64,000 nucleotides of DNA, from positions 1 through 64,000 of the forward strand of contig NZ_SOHA01000014.1 in NCBI RefSeq assembly GCF_004403065.1, written 5' to 3'. Positions 33,901-43,197 of the stretch are shown one piece after another. The position numbers and the translations under genes are program-made. This DNA comes from Cryobacterium cryoconiti (lineage in GTDB: Bacteria > Actinomycetota > Actinomycetes > Actinomycetales > Microbacteriaceae). The notes beneath the pieces are model-generated. The model saw nothing but the letters and a program-made list of their open reading frames with translations. It was not told the origin of the DNA and made no database searches. The number at the start of each line of letters is the position of its first letter. The stretch's first letter is position 1.

Positions 33901-34412
33901 GTGAGAGCGCAGCTGCGCACGACGCCGAAACGGGCGCTGGTCTGCCACGTCACGCGCAGGCGCAGGCCGAGATCCGGGCGGGTCTCCTCGAAGACCAGGG
34001 TCGTGCCGAGGGCGTCCTTGTAGAGCGTGCGCTGCACGTGCTGATCGCCGGGGCGCAGCTCCGCGAACGGCTGCCAGTGGGTGCTGGTCCCGTCGGGCCG
34101 TCGGACGAGCAGCACGCTCAGCCCGCCGGTCCGGCCGGCGCTCTCGGTGACCTTGTCGTCGGTGTAGTACGGGAAGAGGGCCCGGTCGGCGTCAACCCGG
34201 CCGGCGGTCAGGCCGCCGGTGCTCGAGATGAAGAGCCACACGTCGCTCGCGCCGACGAGCGTCATGAAGAACGGCGGCATCTGGTCGTAGGCCTCGATCC
34301 GGTAGAACCGGCGTCCGTCCAGATCCACCGGTCCACCCCGGACGGTGCCCTCTGCGGGGTCGACCGGGATCTCGCCTCGGTCGGTGTGCTGAATGATGGG
34401 CTCGAGGGACAT
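30942..34412 (-). CDS. Large inverting beta-gluco-oligosaccharide phosphorylase (GH94/GH149/GH161 type)
   Basis: A 1156-residue cytoplasmic enzyme of the glycoside phosphorylase clan. Motifs such as EYQGNWRDIFQNWEALAWSFPEY and DGYNPYRISRDGIDWEVPEP (about residue 515), IGYWSDHQIVYLLKLLE and IWMTTQRPEWNDANNALVG define the catalytic helical barrel; the N-terminal third is the beta-sandwich. Cellobiose phosphorylases are about 800 residues, so length points to the longer beta-1,3- or beta-1,2-oligoglucan phosphorylases. It would convert oligosaccharide plus phosphate to glucose 1-phosphate, which Pgm (37.2 kb) could use. ATG 34412 has GGAGG five bases upstream. Its own LacI-type operator lies at 34476. 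Exact linkage is unproven. Confidence 0.85.
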   Translation of the reverse strand: MSLEPIIQHTDRGEIPVDPAEGTVRGGPVDLDGRRFYRIEAYDQMPPFFMTLVGASDVWLFISSTGGLTAGRVDADRALFPYYTDDKVTESAGRTGGLSVLLVRRPDGTSTHWQPFAELRPGDQHVQRTLYKDALGTTLVFEETRPDLGLRLRVTWQTSARFGVVRSCALTSLAGDTLDVDLLDGLVNILPAGAGKKTQNELSVLLDAYKRAELDPATGLGLLTLSATLSDLAEPSESLQANVAWQVGLSNAEHLLSTSQVAAFARGRGITAETDVRGQRGAYLVHARTTLAPGSTLRWQIVADVNQDAADVVGLREKLRDPLALAEELAADISGTRSDLETILGATDAAQHTGDELATIHHTANVLFNTMRGGVPAEGYTVESRDVRAFITQRSQATARRCAAVLEALPERLRADELIAIVQEHGDVDLWRLATEYLPLTFSRRHGDPSRPWNQFRIVLKDESGIRRLEYQGNWRDIFQNWEALAWSFPEYVESMITIFLDATTADGYNPYRISRDGIDWEVPEPEDPWANIGYWSDHQIVYLLKLLETSHRFHPGRLDALVNRAAFTHADVPYRIASYRDILTDPYNTITFDDERQHTIDRRVAAEGSDGRLVHGADGDLVRVTLAEKVLLLLLAKLVNLVPDGGIWMTTQRPEWNDANNALVGRGLSVVTLAYLRRYLVFAQDLLTVDVELSSELSGLLTAVRDVLFEHSDALADGFDSTRRKTVMDDLGEAGTAYRKQVYAGFGGDRSTVAAGDVAELLDLARRFVESGLRANRRGDGLVHSYNILDLGADRADVRRLAEMLEGQVAILSSGLLGPDESLDLLRALRASRLYRADQHSYILYPDKDLPSFLARNTFSAARADDCPLALRLAAAGDRSVVVRDVQGDLHFAAHIRNARGVSEALDALSTDPALHDAVEQDRAELLGIFEEVFRHAEFTGRSGSFFAYEGLGSIYWHMVSKLLLAVQETLERAVAEQADEAAISGLKAAYEDVRAGIGYRKDPLTYGAFPTDPYSHTPAGHGARQPGMTGQVKEEVLTRMGELGLRVEDGRIRLRPTLLRAGEWTTTPGTFTYSDVTGEQQSIDLPAGALAFTFCQVPVVFHRGGPLDVVAHLSDGTHVPGQGGTLDADLSASIFRRDGRVLSLVVTVPEHAGI

Positions 34413-34475
34413 GGGATCCTCCATTGGATTCACCCCGACGGATGTTCCGGCGGGACCGGGCTCACCGGGTCACCG

Positions 34476-34489
34476 AGAGAGCGCTCTCA
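34476..34489. promoter_or_regulatory. LacI/CebR-type operator 3
   Basis: AGAGAGCGCTCTCA, identical to operator 2, lies 64 bases upstream of the phosphorylase ATG. Confidence 0.8.
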
Positions 34490-34573
34490 CACAGCATTTC
34501 AGACATCCGTCGCGCATTCAAGCTGCTTCTTCCCGGGCGGTCGGCGTCGAGCTCGGCGTGAAGCCGACCCGGC

Positions 34574-35254
34574 CTACGCGAACGCGGCCACGGCGGTGGT
34601 GACGGGCGTCTCACCGGACACCAGGTGCAGCACCCGGCGGGTCGCGGCGCCACTCGTGATCAACTCGGCCAGCACGGCGGCGACGTCGGCGCGGGGAACG
34701 CTGGCGCTGTCCTCCGGCAGGCCGGGGCCGGCGGGGGTCAGTCGCACCTGACCGGTGCCGGCGTCATCGAGCAGGCCGCCCGGACGGACGATCGTCCAGT
34801 CCAGAGGGCGGGTGACGAGGTCGTCTTCGGCCGCCAGCTTGGCCTGAAGGTAGCCGAGGAAGTCCGCCGGGACATCCTCGGGGGTCTGGCCGTTCCGCAC
34901 CTTCTCGGTGCCGGTCGAGGAGATCTGGATGAAACGGGGCACGCCCGCGGCCTCGGCGGCGTCGGCCAGCAGCACCGAGCCGCCGAAGTCGACGGCCTGC
35001 CGGCGCTCCTCGCTGCCGCCCGCTCCGGCTCCTGCGGCGAACACCGCCACGTCGGCGCCGGCCAGAAGATGCGCGACGTCGGCGGCCGAGGACGCCTCGA
35101 GGCTGATCACCACCGGCACCGCCCCGTCGGCAATCAGGTCCGCCCGCTGCTCATCCGTTCGAATCAGCCCGACGACCTCGTGGCCGTCCTTCGCCAGCTC
35201 CCGGGTCAGCTGACGAGCGATTTTTCCATGTCCACCTGCAATAACAATACGCAT
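34574..35254 (-). CDS. NAD(P)-binding atypical SDR protein
   Basis: A 226-residue Rossmann protein of the atypical SDR5 group (YwnB/HSCARG-like): MRIVIAGGHGKIARQLTRELAKDGHEV gives the nucleotide-binding loop, followed by DVAVFAAGAG, FIQISSTG and DWTIVRPGGLLDDAGTG. The catalytic YxxxK is replaced by YLQAKLAAEDDL, so YxxxK spacing is retained. Likely a redox-sensing or quinone-related NAD(P) protein; function is unproven. ATG 35254 has no Shine-Dalgarno site, and the purine-rich AGGAGG nearby lies on the opposite strand. Confidence 0.85.
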   Translation of the reverse strand: MRIVIAGGHGKIARQLTRELAKDGHEVVGLIRTDEQRADLIADGAVPVVISLEASSAADVAHLLAGADVAVFAAGAGAGGSEERRQAVDFGGSVLLADAAEAAGVPRFIQISSTGTEKVRNGQTPEDVPADFLGYLQAKLAAEDDLVTRPLDWTIVRPGGLLDDAGTGQVRLTPAGPGLPEDSASVPRADVAAVLAELITSGAATRRVLHLVSGETPVTTAVAAFA

Positions 35255-35354
35255 AGGAGGTCCAACGCCTCGCCGGCCCGCACAATTCCCCACCCCGGCG
35301 ATCGAGTTCGACGGGACCCCAGCAAGTCGGTCGCCCGAACGGCCCCGACCGGTC

Positions 35355-35360
35355 TAGGCT
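35355..35360 (+). promoter_or_regulatory. -10 hexamer TAGGCT of the VanY-type gene
   Basis: Seven bases before GTG 35368. Confidence 0.45.
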
Positions 35361-35367
35361 CGCCACC

Positions 35368-36225
35368 GTGGGGGGACTACAGGCACCAGGGCCGGCGCAT
35401 CCGTTTCGGCGGAGGCGCATCATTGCGCTGTCAATCGTCATCGCCGTGCTCGCTTCCGGTGCGGTCCTGGCCGGAGCCCTGACGGGGGCACCTCCGCCGC
35501 TCGCCGCCAGCCCTGTCGTGGATCCGGTGCCCACCCCCCGCCAGGAGCCGACCGCCACGCCCACCCCGACCAGAGCTGCCCCGACCGGATCCCCGGAGCC
35601 TGCCGTGGTGCCCACCTTCAACCGGTCGGCGCGCTCTCTCGACGACCCGGCCAGCATCTGGGTGGTCGTCGACAAGACCCGGCCGCTGAATCCCGCCGAC
35701 TACTCACCCAGCGACCTCGTCGAGGTGCCGGTGGCCCACGTCTGGACGCCGCTGCTGCGCCGGGAGGCTGCCGACGCCGTCGTCGCCCTGTTCGCAGCCT
35801 TCGAGGCCGAGACGGGGTTGCAGTTCCAGTCGCAGAGCGCTTACCGCAGCTACGCCACCCAGGTCGACCTCTATGCCGGCGACGTCGCCGCCAACGGTCA
35901 GGCGGTCGCCGACACGAGCACGGCACGACCGGGAACGAGCGAGCATCAGACCGGGCTGGCCATCGACATCAGCGCGCTGCCCGGGAACTGCTCCCTGGCT
36001 GCCTGTTTCGGCGACACCGTGCAGGGGCAGTGGCTCGCGCAGAACGCGTGGCGATTCGGATTCCTGTTGCGGTACCCCGCCGACAAGGTGGAGATCACCG
36101 GTTACGCCTATGAGCCCTGGCATTTCCGCTTCATCGGCACTGAGCTCGCAGCCGAAATGCACAGCGTTGGAGTGACAACGCTCGAGGAGTTCTTCGGGTT
36201 GCCGGCCGCTCCCGGCTACAACTGA
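35368..36225 (+). CDS. VanY-family D-Ala-D-Ala carboxypeptidase
   Basis: A 285-residue membrane-anchored peptidase. A basic N-terminus and one hydrophobic segment (IIALSIVIAVLASGAVLAGAL) are followed by a Pro/Thr-rich spacer and the M15B domain. The zinc ligands and catalytic residues are visible: SEHQTGLAIDIS gives His and Asp, and the C-terminal EPWHFRFIG gives the catalytic Glu and last His. YRSYATQVDLY is also conserved. It trims the terminal D-Ala of muropeptides outside the cell. GTG 35368 follows TAGGCT by seven bases. Confidence 0.92.
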   Translation: MGGLQAPGPAHPFRRRRIIALSIVIAVLASGAVLAGALTGAPPPLAASPVVDPVPTPRQEPTATPTPTRAAPTGSPEPAVVPTFNRSARSLDDPASIWVVVDKTRPLNPADYSPSDLVEVPVAHVWTPLLRREAADAVVALFAAFEAETGLQFQSQSAYRSYATQVDLYAGDVAANGQAVADTSTARPGTSEHQTGLAIDISALPGNCSLAACFGDTVQGQWLAQNAWRFGFLLRYPADKVEITGYAYEPWHFRFIGTELAAEMHSVGVTTLEEFFGLPAAPGYN

Positions 36226-36277
36226 GTCCACGCCTCACTGGAACACTCTGACATTTCACGGATAAGTGTGATTATCT

Positions 36278-36326
36278 GGGGTGTCCCCCAACCGGGGTAT
36301 TTCGTCGCCCGAACGGGTGACACCCC
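36278..36326 (+). promoter_or_regulatory. Structured region upstream of the amidase-domain gene
   Basis: GGGGTGTC (36278-36285) pairs perfectly with GACACCCC (36319-36326), and weaker CCGGGG and CCCGAACGGG elements lie between. The outer TTATCT/AGATA may extend the stem. It ends 18 bases before the start codon and could be an RNA leader or a protein-binding dyad. I could not match it to a known riboswitch. Confidence 0.4.
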
Positions 36327-36344
36327 GATCGAATAGAGATATCT

Positions 36345-37064
36345 GTGGTTTTGACTCGACGCTTCCGTATCGGCGTTGTCGTACTTGTCCTCGGCGGCCT
36401 GGTCGCCGGAACGGCCGCGGTGGCCTCGATGGGCGCGGACGAGCCCACGGCCTCGGCCACCCCGACGCCGGATCCCACGGAGGCCGCCTCGACGAATACC
36501 GCGTCCGGAACCGGCGCGACGGAGGCTGACGCAACGGAGCCGGAGCGGGCCGAGCCTGCCGACGCCGGAGAGCCCGTTGCCGTCGACGCCCAGGCGCAGG
36601 CCCAGGTGGACTACATGCTCGCCTACTGGACCGACTACAACACCGACGCCTACGGCGTGATCACCGACAACGACTGCGTCAACTTCACCAGCCAGTCCCT
36701 GATCGAGCGGGGCTGGACCATGGACGACCAGTGGTGGTCCGAGGGAACCGGCTCCGACTTCGACACGTCCTCGCCCTGGATCAGTTCCACCGCGTTCCGG
36801 GATTACGTCGCGCAGTCCGGCCGGGCCACGGCTCTGACGGATGACCAGCGCGACCAGGTCAAGATCGGTGACGTTGCCCAGTTCGACTGGGACAATTCGG
36901 GCGACCGCGACCACACCGGGGTGGTCACCCGGATCGAGGGTTCCGGAGACGACATCCAGATCTACTACGCCGGACACACCGACGACACCGACTACCGGTC
37001 GGTGGACTACGCGATCACCGAGAAGCACCCGGGCGCCACGGCGTACTACTGGAGCATTCCCTAG
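36345..37064 (+). CDS. Secreted amidase-domain (Amidase_6) protein
   Basis: A 239-residue exported protein: TM/signal segment FRIGVVVLVLGGLVAGTAAVA, a Thr/Glu/Asp-rich spacer to about residue 75, then the Amidase_6 domain with Cys in NDCVNFTSQSLIERGW, DVAQFDWDN and His in RDHTGVVTRIEG, the cysteine-peptidase-like pair. Family members are thought to act on peptidoglycan or peptides. It follows the VanY-type gene on the same strand, suggesting a cell-wall context. GTG 36345 is chosen because it starts just before the basic signal region. The proposed structured leader is immediately upstream. Confidence 0.82.
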   Translation: MVLTRRFRIGVVVLVLGGLVAGTAAVASMGADEPTASATPTPDPTEAASTNTASGTGATEADATEPERAEPADAGEPVAVDAQAQAQVDYMLAYWTDYNTDAYGVITDNDCVNFTSQSLIERGWTMDDQWWSEGTGSDFDTSSPWISSTAFRDYVAQSGRATALTDDQRDQVKIGDVAQFDWDNSGDRDHTGVVTRIEGSGDDIQIYYAGHTDDTDYRSVDYAITEKHPGATAYYWSIP

Positions 37065-37066
37065 CG

Positions 37067-37204
37067 GGTCTCGACAGGCTCGACCGCCGACAGGCTCGAC
37101 CGCCGACGCGGGTCTCGACAGGCTCGACCGCCGACAGGCTCGACCCCCGACAGGCTCGACCACCGACAGGCTCGACCACCGCGGTGATCGAGCCTGTCGA
37201 GATC
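37067..37204. repeat. Array of GACAGGCTCGAC repeats ending in an inverted copy
   Basis: Seven forward copies of CGACAGGCTCGACC-type units, some with the full GGTCTCGACAGGCTCGACC, are followed by one reversed copy (GATCGAGCCTGTCGAGATC, 37186-37204). The last copy can pair with any forward copy. It fills the gap between convergent genes and may terminate both. Confidence 0.88.
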
Positions 37205-37211
37205 CGGCGCG

Positions 37212-38828
<1,617 letters not shown>

Positions 38829-38851
38829 GGTTCCCAGTCTTGCACTGCAAC

Positions 38852-38857
38852 TAGGCT
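38852..38857 (+). promoter_or_regulatory. -10 hexamer TAGGCT of pheA
   Basis: Seven bases before ATG 38865. Confidence 0.45.
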
Positions 38858-38864
38858 GATCTCC

Positions 38865-39794
38865 ATGTCCGAGACCCGCAATGTCAGCTACAGCTTCCTC
38901 GGACCCACGGGCACGTTCACGGAGGCCGCCCTCGCCCAGGTCGTCGAAGCCCACGGCAAGCCGTGGCGGGCCGTGAACAATGTGGGCGAAGCGTTCGATG
39001 ACGTCGTGTCCGGCCGCAGCGTGGCCGCGATGATCGCGATCGAGAATTCCGTCGACGGCGGCGTGTCCGCCACGCAGGATGCCCTCGCCAGCGTCCCCGG
39101 GCTCCGCATCATCGGTGAGTATCTGGTGCCGGTGAACTTCGTCCTGGTGGCTCGCCCGGGAACCGTGCTGGCCGATGTGAAGACCGTCAACGCGCATCCG
39201 GTCGCCTACGCCCAGTGCCGCCGCTGGCTGGAGTCGAACCTGCCCCGCCACGGCCACGTCCCCGCGTCGAGCAACGTGGCCGCCGCCGCAGCGCTGTCCG
39301 AATCCGCGCTGGCGGATGCCGCCATCGCCCCGCCCGGGATCGAGAAGCACCACGATGTGGTCGTGCTCGCCCGCAGTATCGGCGACAACCCCAATGCGGT
39401 CACCCGCTTCGTTCTCGTCAGTCGCACGACCGCCCTGCCGCCGCGCACGGGCGCGGACAAGACCAGCCTGATCGTGGAGCTGCCCGAGGACCGTTCCGGC
39501 GCGCTGCTCGAAATGCTCGAACAGTTCGCCACTCGCGGGGTGAACCTGAGCCTGATCCAGTCGCGCCCGATCGGCGACGCGATGGGACGCTACCGCTTCG
39601 TGATCGACGCCGACGGTCACATCCATGACGAGCGGGTGGCCGACGCGCTGCTCGGCCTGCGCCGGTTCAGTCCGCAGGTGATGTTCCTCGGTTCCTACCC
39701 GCGGGCCGACAAGCAGCCCATCGAGTTCACGTCCCGTTACGATGACGAGGTCTTCAGCGGAGCGCGGGCCTGGCTGAGCGGCCTGCTCGGCTGA
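38865..39794 (+). CDS. pheA: Prephenate dehydratase
   Basis: PheA converts prephenate to phenylpyruvate in phenylalanine synthesis. Of its 309 residues the first ~190 are the dehydratase domain ([31 protein letters not shown], and the catalytic TRF in [10 protein letters not shown]) and the rest an ACT domain ([42 protein letters not shown]) that binds phenylalanine for feedback inhibition. No chorismate mutase domain. ATG 38865 is internal to a longer open frame; the start fits homologues and the -10. The stop region is triplicated (39781-39825). Confidence 0.95.
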   Translation: MSETRNVSYSFLGPTGTFTEAALAQVVEAHGKPWRAVNNVGEAFDDVVSGRSVAAMIAIENSVDGGVSATQDALASVPGLRIIGEYLVPVNFVLVARPGTVLADVKTVNAHPVAYAQCRRWLESNLPRHGHVPASSNVAAAAALSESALADAAIAPPGIEKHHDVVVLARSIGDNPNAVTRFVLVSRTTALPPRTGADKTSLIVELPEDRSGALLEMLEQFATRGVNLSLIQSRPIGDAMGRYRFVIDADGHIHDERVADALLGLRRFSPQVMFLGSYPRADKQPIEFTSRYDDEVFSGARAWLSGLLG

Positions 39795-39825
39795 GGCCTG
39801 CCCGGCTGAGGCCTGCCCGGTTGAG
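39781..39825 (+). repeat. 15-bp unit repeated three times across the pheA stop
   Basis: GCCTGCTCGGCTGAG (39781-39795, holding the TGA), GCCTGCCCGGCTGAG (39796-39810) and GCCTGCCCGGTTGAG (39811-39825) differ by one base each. The last ends a few bases before the stop of the convergent kinase gene. Confidence 0.92.
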
Positions 39826-39829
39826 GCGC

Positions 39830-40825
39830 TCAGACGCCGGCCGGTACCCGCATCACGAGTGAGACCGGATCGGTGCGCATCGAGACCGAGCGCACGGGAC
39901 CGAGCGCGTCGCCGTCGATCTCGAAATCGTGGGCTTCGGCCAGCACGATGCGCACGTCGGCGGCCTGCAGCGTCGTCATCACCCGGGCCGTGGTCGATTC
40001 GGTGCGCTCGAGGATGCGCCGCCCCACGGCCGACCGCCGCAGCACGCCGTTCTCCCACGTCACCCGGCGCCAGATCGTCAGCCAGCCGAGGAATCCCTTG
40101 GGCTGCAGCATCGCGATATCGAGGATGCCGTCGTCGATCCGGGCATCCGGCAGGATCTGGATATTACCCGGCAGCTGGCCGCAGTTGCCGATCAGGATAG
40201 TGCTGACGTGCGCCGGGCGGTGTGGGCGGCCGTTCAGGCTGTACCGGATCGGGAACGGCTTGACCCGGGGAAGCACGCGCGCCACGGCGTCGACGTAGGC
40301 CAGCCAGCCCACCTTCTTCTTCAGATCGGGGCGGGTGCTGGCGATCATCTGGGCGTCGATGCCGATGCCCGCCATCACCAGGAAGACATGGTCGGATGTG
40401 GTCCCGTCCTCGCTGCGAACGGATGCGACCCCGACGTCGATCGGCTTGTCCAGGCCCGTGAACGCGATCGTGGTGGCCTCGTCCAGGCTCGACAGCGGCA
40501 GGCGCAGGTTGCGGGCCAGCAGGTTGCCGGTGCCCAGCGGAACGACGGCCAGAGGCACGCCGGAACCCCGCAGCACCTGGGCGACGGCGCGCACAGTGCC
40601 GTCTCCGCCCGCCGCGAGCACCAGGTTCGCGCCCTGCGCGAGGGCCAGCCGTGCGGCGGCCTGTCCGGCGTCATCCGCGCTGGTGGAGAACCACAGGGAC
40701 TCCGCCCAGCCGGCCGCGCCCTCGGCCCGGGACACGCTGGCCCGCAGGCGCTCCGGGTCGACCTTGAGCCGGTTGTAGACAACCGCGGCTCGCCGAACAA
40801 CGGGAGGCTGATCGGGAGTATCCAC
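39830..40825 (-). CDS. Diacylglycerol/lipid kinase family protein
   Basis: A 331-residue member of the DAGK/sphingosine kinase family. The ATP/substrate motif is [16 protein letters not shown] with [12 protein letters not shown] (the GDG and GTxNxxA signatures), and the C-terminal beta-sandwich contains DGILDIAML and FEIDGDALG. It phosphorylates a lipid such as diacylglycerol for phospholipid recycling; the precise lipid is not determined. GTG 40825 is six bases from TAGCCT. Divergent from serS. Confidence 0.92.
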   Translation of the reverse strand: MDTPDQPPVVRRAAVVYNRLKVDPERLRASVSRAEGAAGWAESLWFSTSADDAGQAAARLALAQGANLVLAAGGDGTVRAVAQVLRGSGVPLAVVPLGTGNLLARNLRLPLSSLDEATTIAFTGLDKPIDVGVASVRSEDGTTSDHVFLVMAGIGIDAQMIASTRPDLKKKVGWLAYVDAVARVLPRVKPFPIRYSLNGRPHRPAHVSTILIGNCGQLPGNIQILPDARIDDGILDIAMLQPKGFLGWLTIWRRVTWENGVLRRSAVGRRILERTESTTARVMTTLQAADVRIVLAEAHDFEIDGDALGPVRSVSMRTDPVSLVMRVPAGV

Positions 40826-40831
40826 CCGGCA

Positions 40832-40837
40832 AGGCTA
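40832..40837 (-). promoter_or_regulatory. -10 hexamer TAGCCT of the lipid kinase gene
   Basis: Six bases before GTG 40825. Confidence 0.5.
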
Positions 40838-40861
40838 GCAAGCTGCCGGGGCAGGCGCTTG

Positions 40862-40867
40862 TAGACT
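40862..40867 (+). promoter_or_regulatory. serS: -10 hexamer TAGACT of serS
   Basis: Six bases before GTG 40874; no Shine-Dalgarno sequence. Confidence 0.6.
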
Positions 40868-40873
40868 GGTTCA

Positions 40874-42142
40874 GTGATTGATCCTGTGCTGCTGCGAGAG
40901 AATCCCGACCTCATCAAGCGTTCGCAGAAAGCGCGCGGTGCGTCGGTCGAGGCGGTCGACGACGCGCTCGCCGCCGACACGGAGCGTCGCGCCACCATCC
41001 AGGCGTTCGAGGCGCTGCGCGCGTCCCAGAACCAGTTCGGCAAACAGGTGGCTGCCGCGCCCCCCGCGGAGAAGAAGGCCCTCGTCGCCCAGGCGCAGAG
41101 CCTCGCCGCCGAGGTCAAAACCGCTGCGGCGGCCTCCGCCGAGGCCGAGGCGCGGTTCACCGCCGTCGTGCGCACCCTGGCGAACCCCATCATCGACGGC
41201 GTCCCGGCCGGCGGCGAGGAGAACTTCGTCACCCTCCGCACCCATGGCTCCGTGCCCACCTTCGACTTCGAGCCGCGCGACCACCTCGAACTGGGTGAAC
41301 TGCTCGGCGCCATCGACATGGCCCGCGGGGCCAAGGTGTCCGGCGCCCGGTTCTACTTCCTGCGCGGCATCGGCGCCCGCCTCGAGATCGCGCTGATGAA
41401 CATGGCGCTCGACCGTGCGCTCACGGCCGGCTTCATCCCGCTGATCACCCCGACCCTGGTGCGGCCGGAGATCATGGACGGCACCGGGTTCCTCGGCGAG
41501 CACGCCGACGAGATCTACTATCTGCCTGCCGACGACCTCTACCTCACCGGTACGAGCGAGGTCGCGCTCGCCGGGTACCACTCGGACGAGATCCTCGACC
41601 TGACCGACGGCCCGCTCCGCTACGCGGGCTGGTCCACCTGCTATCGCCGCGAGGCCGGTTCGGGCGGCAAAGACACCCGCGGCATCATCCGGGTGCACCA
41701 GTTCAACAAGCTGGAGATGTTCACCTACGTGCTGCCGGAGAACGCGGAGGCCGAGCACGACCGCCTCGTGGCCCTGCAGGAAGACATGCTCCAGGCTCTC
41801 GGCCTGAGCTACCGCGTCATCGACGTGGCCGCCGGCGACCTCGGTTCCAGTGCAGCGCGTAAGTTCGACATCGAGGCCTGGGTGCCCACCCAGAACGCCT
41901 ACCGTGAGCTGACCAGCACCAGCAACTGCACCACGTATCAGGCGCGCCGGCTGGACATCCGTTACCGCACCGAGTCGGGCAAGACCGCGCCGGTCGGCAC
42001 TCTCAACGGCACCCTCGCGACCACGCGCTGGATCGTGGCCCTGCTCGAAACGCACCAGCAGGCGGACGGCTCGGTGCTGATCCCCGAGGCGCTGCGGCCC
42101 TGGCTGGGCGGCCTCGAGGTCATCCGCCCGGTGGGCGCATGA
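40874..42142 (+). CDS. serS: Seryl-tRNA synthetase
   Basis: A 422-residue class II synthetase charging serine tRNAs. An N-terminal coiled-coil arm (residues about 25-105) precedes the catalytic core with motif 2 [26 protein letters not shown] and motif 3 [36 protein letters not shown] is also diagnostic. Two serine tRNA genes lie 0.9 and 2.4 kb downstream. The stop overlaps the next ATG (ATGA), coupling it to the HAD phosphatase. Confidence 0.97.
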   Translation: MIDPVLLRENPDLIKRSQKARGASVEAVDDALAADTERRATIQAFEALRASQNQFGKQVAAAPPAEKKALVAQAQSLAAEVKTAAAASAEAEARFTAVVRTLANPIIDGVPAGGEENFVTLRTHGSVPTFDFEPRDHLELGELLGAIDMARGAKVSGARFYFLRGIGARLEIALMNMALDRALTAGFIPLITPTLVRPEIMDGTGFLGEHADEIYYLPADDLYLTGTSEVALAGYHSDEILDLTDGPLRYAGWSTCYRREAGSGGKDTRGIIRVHQFNKLEMFTYVLPENAEAEHDRLVALQEDMLQALGLSYRVIDVAAGDLGSSAARKFDIEAWVPTQNAYRELTSTSNCTTYQARRLDIRYRTESGKTAPVGTLNGTLATTRWIVALLETHQQADGSVLIPEALRPWLGGLEVIRPVGA

Positions 42143-42951
42143 CGACGCTGACGGATGCGCCCTGGCTGGTCGCCCTCGACATCGACGGCACCACCATGCA
42201 CGAGGACGGCACGATCAGCCCCGGCGTGCTCGAACAGATCCAGCGCCTCACCGCGGCCGGCCACGAGGTCATGCTCGCCACCGGGCGCTCGACGGCCACC
42301 ACGCTGCCGGTGCTGGATCGTCTCGACATCCGGCCGCGCTTCGTGGTCTGCTCGAACGGTGCGATCACCCTGCACCGCGATCCGGATGCGCCCACGGGCT
42401 ACCGGCGCGAATGGGTCGAGACCTTCGACCCGACGGATGTGCTCCTGCAGATCCGCTCGCACCTCGTCGGCGCCCGGTATGCGGTCGAGGATGAACACGG
42501 TTTCTACCGCTACACCGAGCCCTTCCCGGATGCCACGATCGGGCTGGACAGCGAGCACGTCGATTTCGACGACCTCCTCAGCCAGGACGCCACCCGGGTC
42601 GTCGTGATCTCACCCGACCACGACATGGAGGACTTCCTCCAGGTCGTGGACCGGATGGGGCTGAACCGGGTGAGCTATGCGATCGGCTGGACCGCATGGC
42701 TGGACATCGCCCCGGACGGCGTGAACAAGGCCACGGCGATGGAGCGCGTGCGGGCCGAGTTCGGAATTCCGCGCAGCCGCGTCATGGCCGTCGGTGACGG
42801 GCGCAACGACATCGAGATGCTCGAGTGGGCGGGAATCCAGGGCCGGGGAGTGGCCATGGGCCAGGCTCCGCAGGAAGTCCTGTCCGTGGCCAGCGAGATC
42901 ACCGGAGCCGTGCACGACGACGGGTTGGCCGTCGTTCTGGGCAGCCTGTAG
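42139..42951 (+). CDS. Cof-type HAD-superfamily phosphatase
   Basis: A 270-residue HAD hydrolase with a C2B cap. Motif I is [15 protein letters not shown], motif [13 protein letters not shown], motif III the lysine in [17 protein letters not shown] and motif [20 protein letters not shown]. Substrates are usually sugar phosphates or flavin phosphates; not predictable here. Coupled to serS by a four-base overlap. Confidence 0.92.
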   Translation: MTTLTDAPWLVALDIDGTTMHEDGTISPGVLEQIQRLTAAGHEVMLATGRSTATTLPVLDRLDIRPRFVVCSNGAITLHRDPDAPTGYRREWVETFDPTDVLLQIRSHLVGARYAVEDEHGFYRYTEPFPDATIGLDSEHVDFDDLLSQDATRVVVISPDHDMEDFLQVVDRMGLNRVSYAIGWTAWLDIAPDGVNKATAMERVRAEFGIPRSRVMAVGDGRNDIEMLEWAGIQGRGVAMGQAPQEVLSVASEITGAVHDDGLAVVLGSL

Positions 42952-43007
42952 CCGGTGCCCAGCCCGCTGCCAGCATCCTCTGGCACAGTGGGTAGTCCGC
43001 GAGCGGT

Positions 43008-43013
43008 TAGAAT
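43008..43013 (+). promoter_or_regulatory. Probable -10 (TAGAAT) of tRNA-Ser(UGA)
   Basis: Lies 59 bases before the mature tRNA; a moderate match with no clear -35. Confidence 0.35.
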
Positions 43014-43072
43014 CGGTCGGTATTCGCATGTCCGCGTCGCGTGTTCGATCAGCGCAGCCGGGTAGTGAAACG

Positions 43073-43157
43073 GGAGGGCTGTCCGAGCGGCCGATGGAGC
43101 CAGTCTTGAAAACTGGTGGGCAGAGATGTCTCGTGGGTTCGAATCCCACGCCCTCCG
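43073..43157 (+). tRNA. tRNA-Ser (anticodon UGA)
   Basis: Acceptor stem GGAGGGC pairs with GCCCTCC; the anticodon loop is CTTGAAA (anticodon TGA at 43107-43109) on a CCAGT/ACTGG stem; a long variable arm and GTGGGTTCGAATCCCAC T-arm identify a class II serine tRNA of 85 bases. Confidence 0.96.
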
Positions 43158-43197
43158 CATCTTTATCTGCACGGCCTGCATCAACGAAGGGACCTCA

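Noticed and set aside
30954-34751. 1265-codon open frame antisense to the phosphorylase gene
   Set aside because: Long open antisense frames are expected in high-GC genes; composition is Gly/Val/Arg/Asp-rich and low complexity, with no family motif and no ribosome site.
36278-36326. Known c-di-AMP (ydaO) riboswitch
   Set aside because: Cell-wall genes suggested it, but the conserved ydaO core strings are not visible; kept only as an unassigned structured region.
37067-37204. CRISPR-like array
   Set aside because: Units of about 12-20 bases with nearly no spacer and one inverted copy; not a CRISPR layout.
43126-43197. N-terminal extension of the LCP protein
   Set aside because: It would start inside tRNA-Ser(UGA); GTG 43198 has a proper ribosome site.
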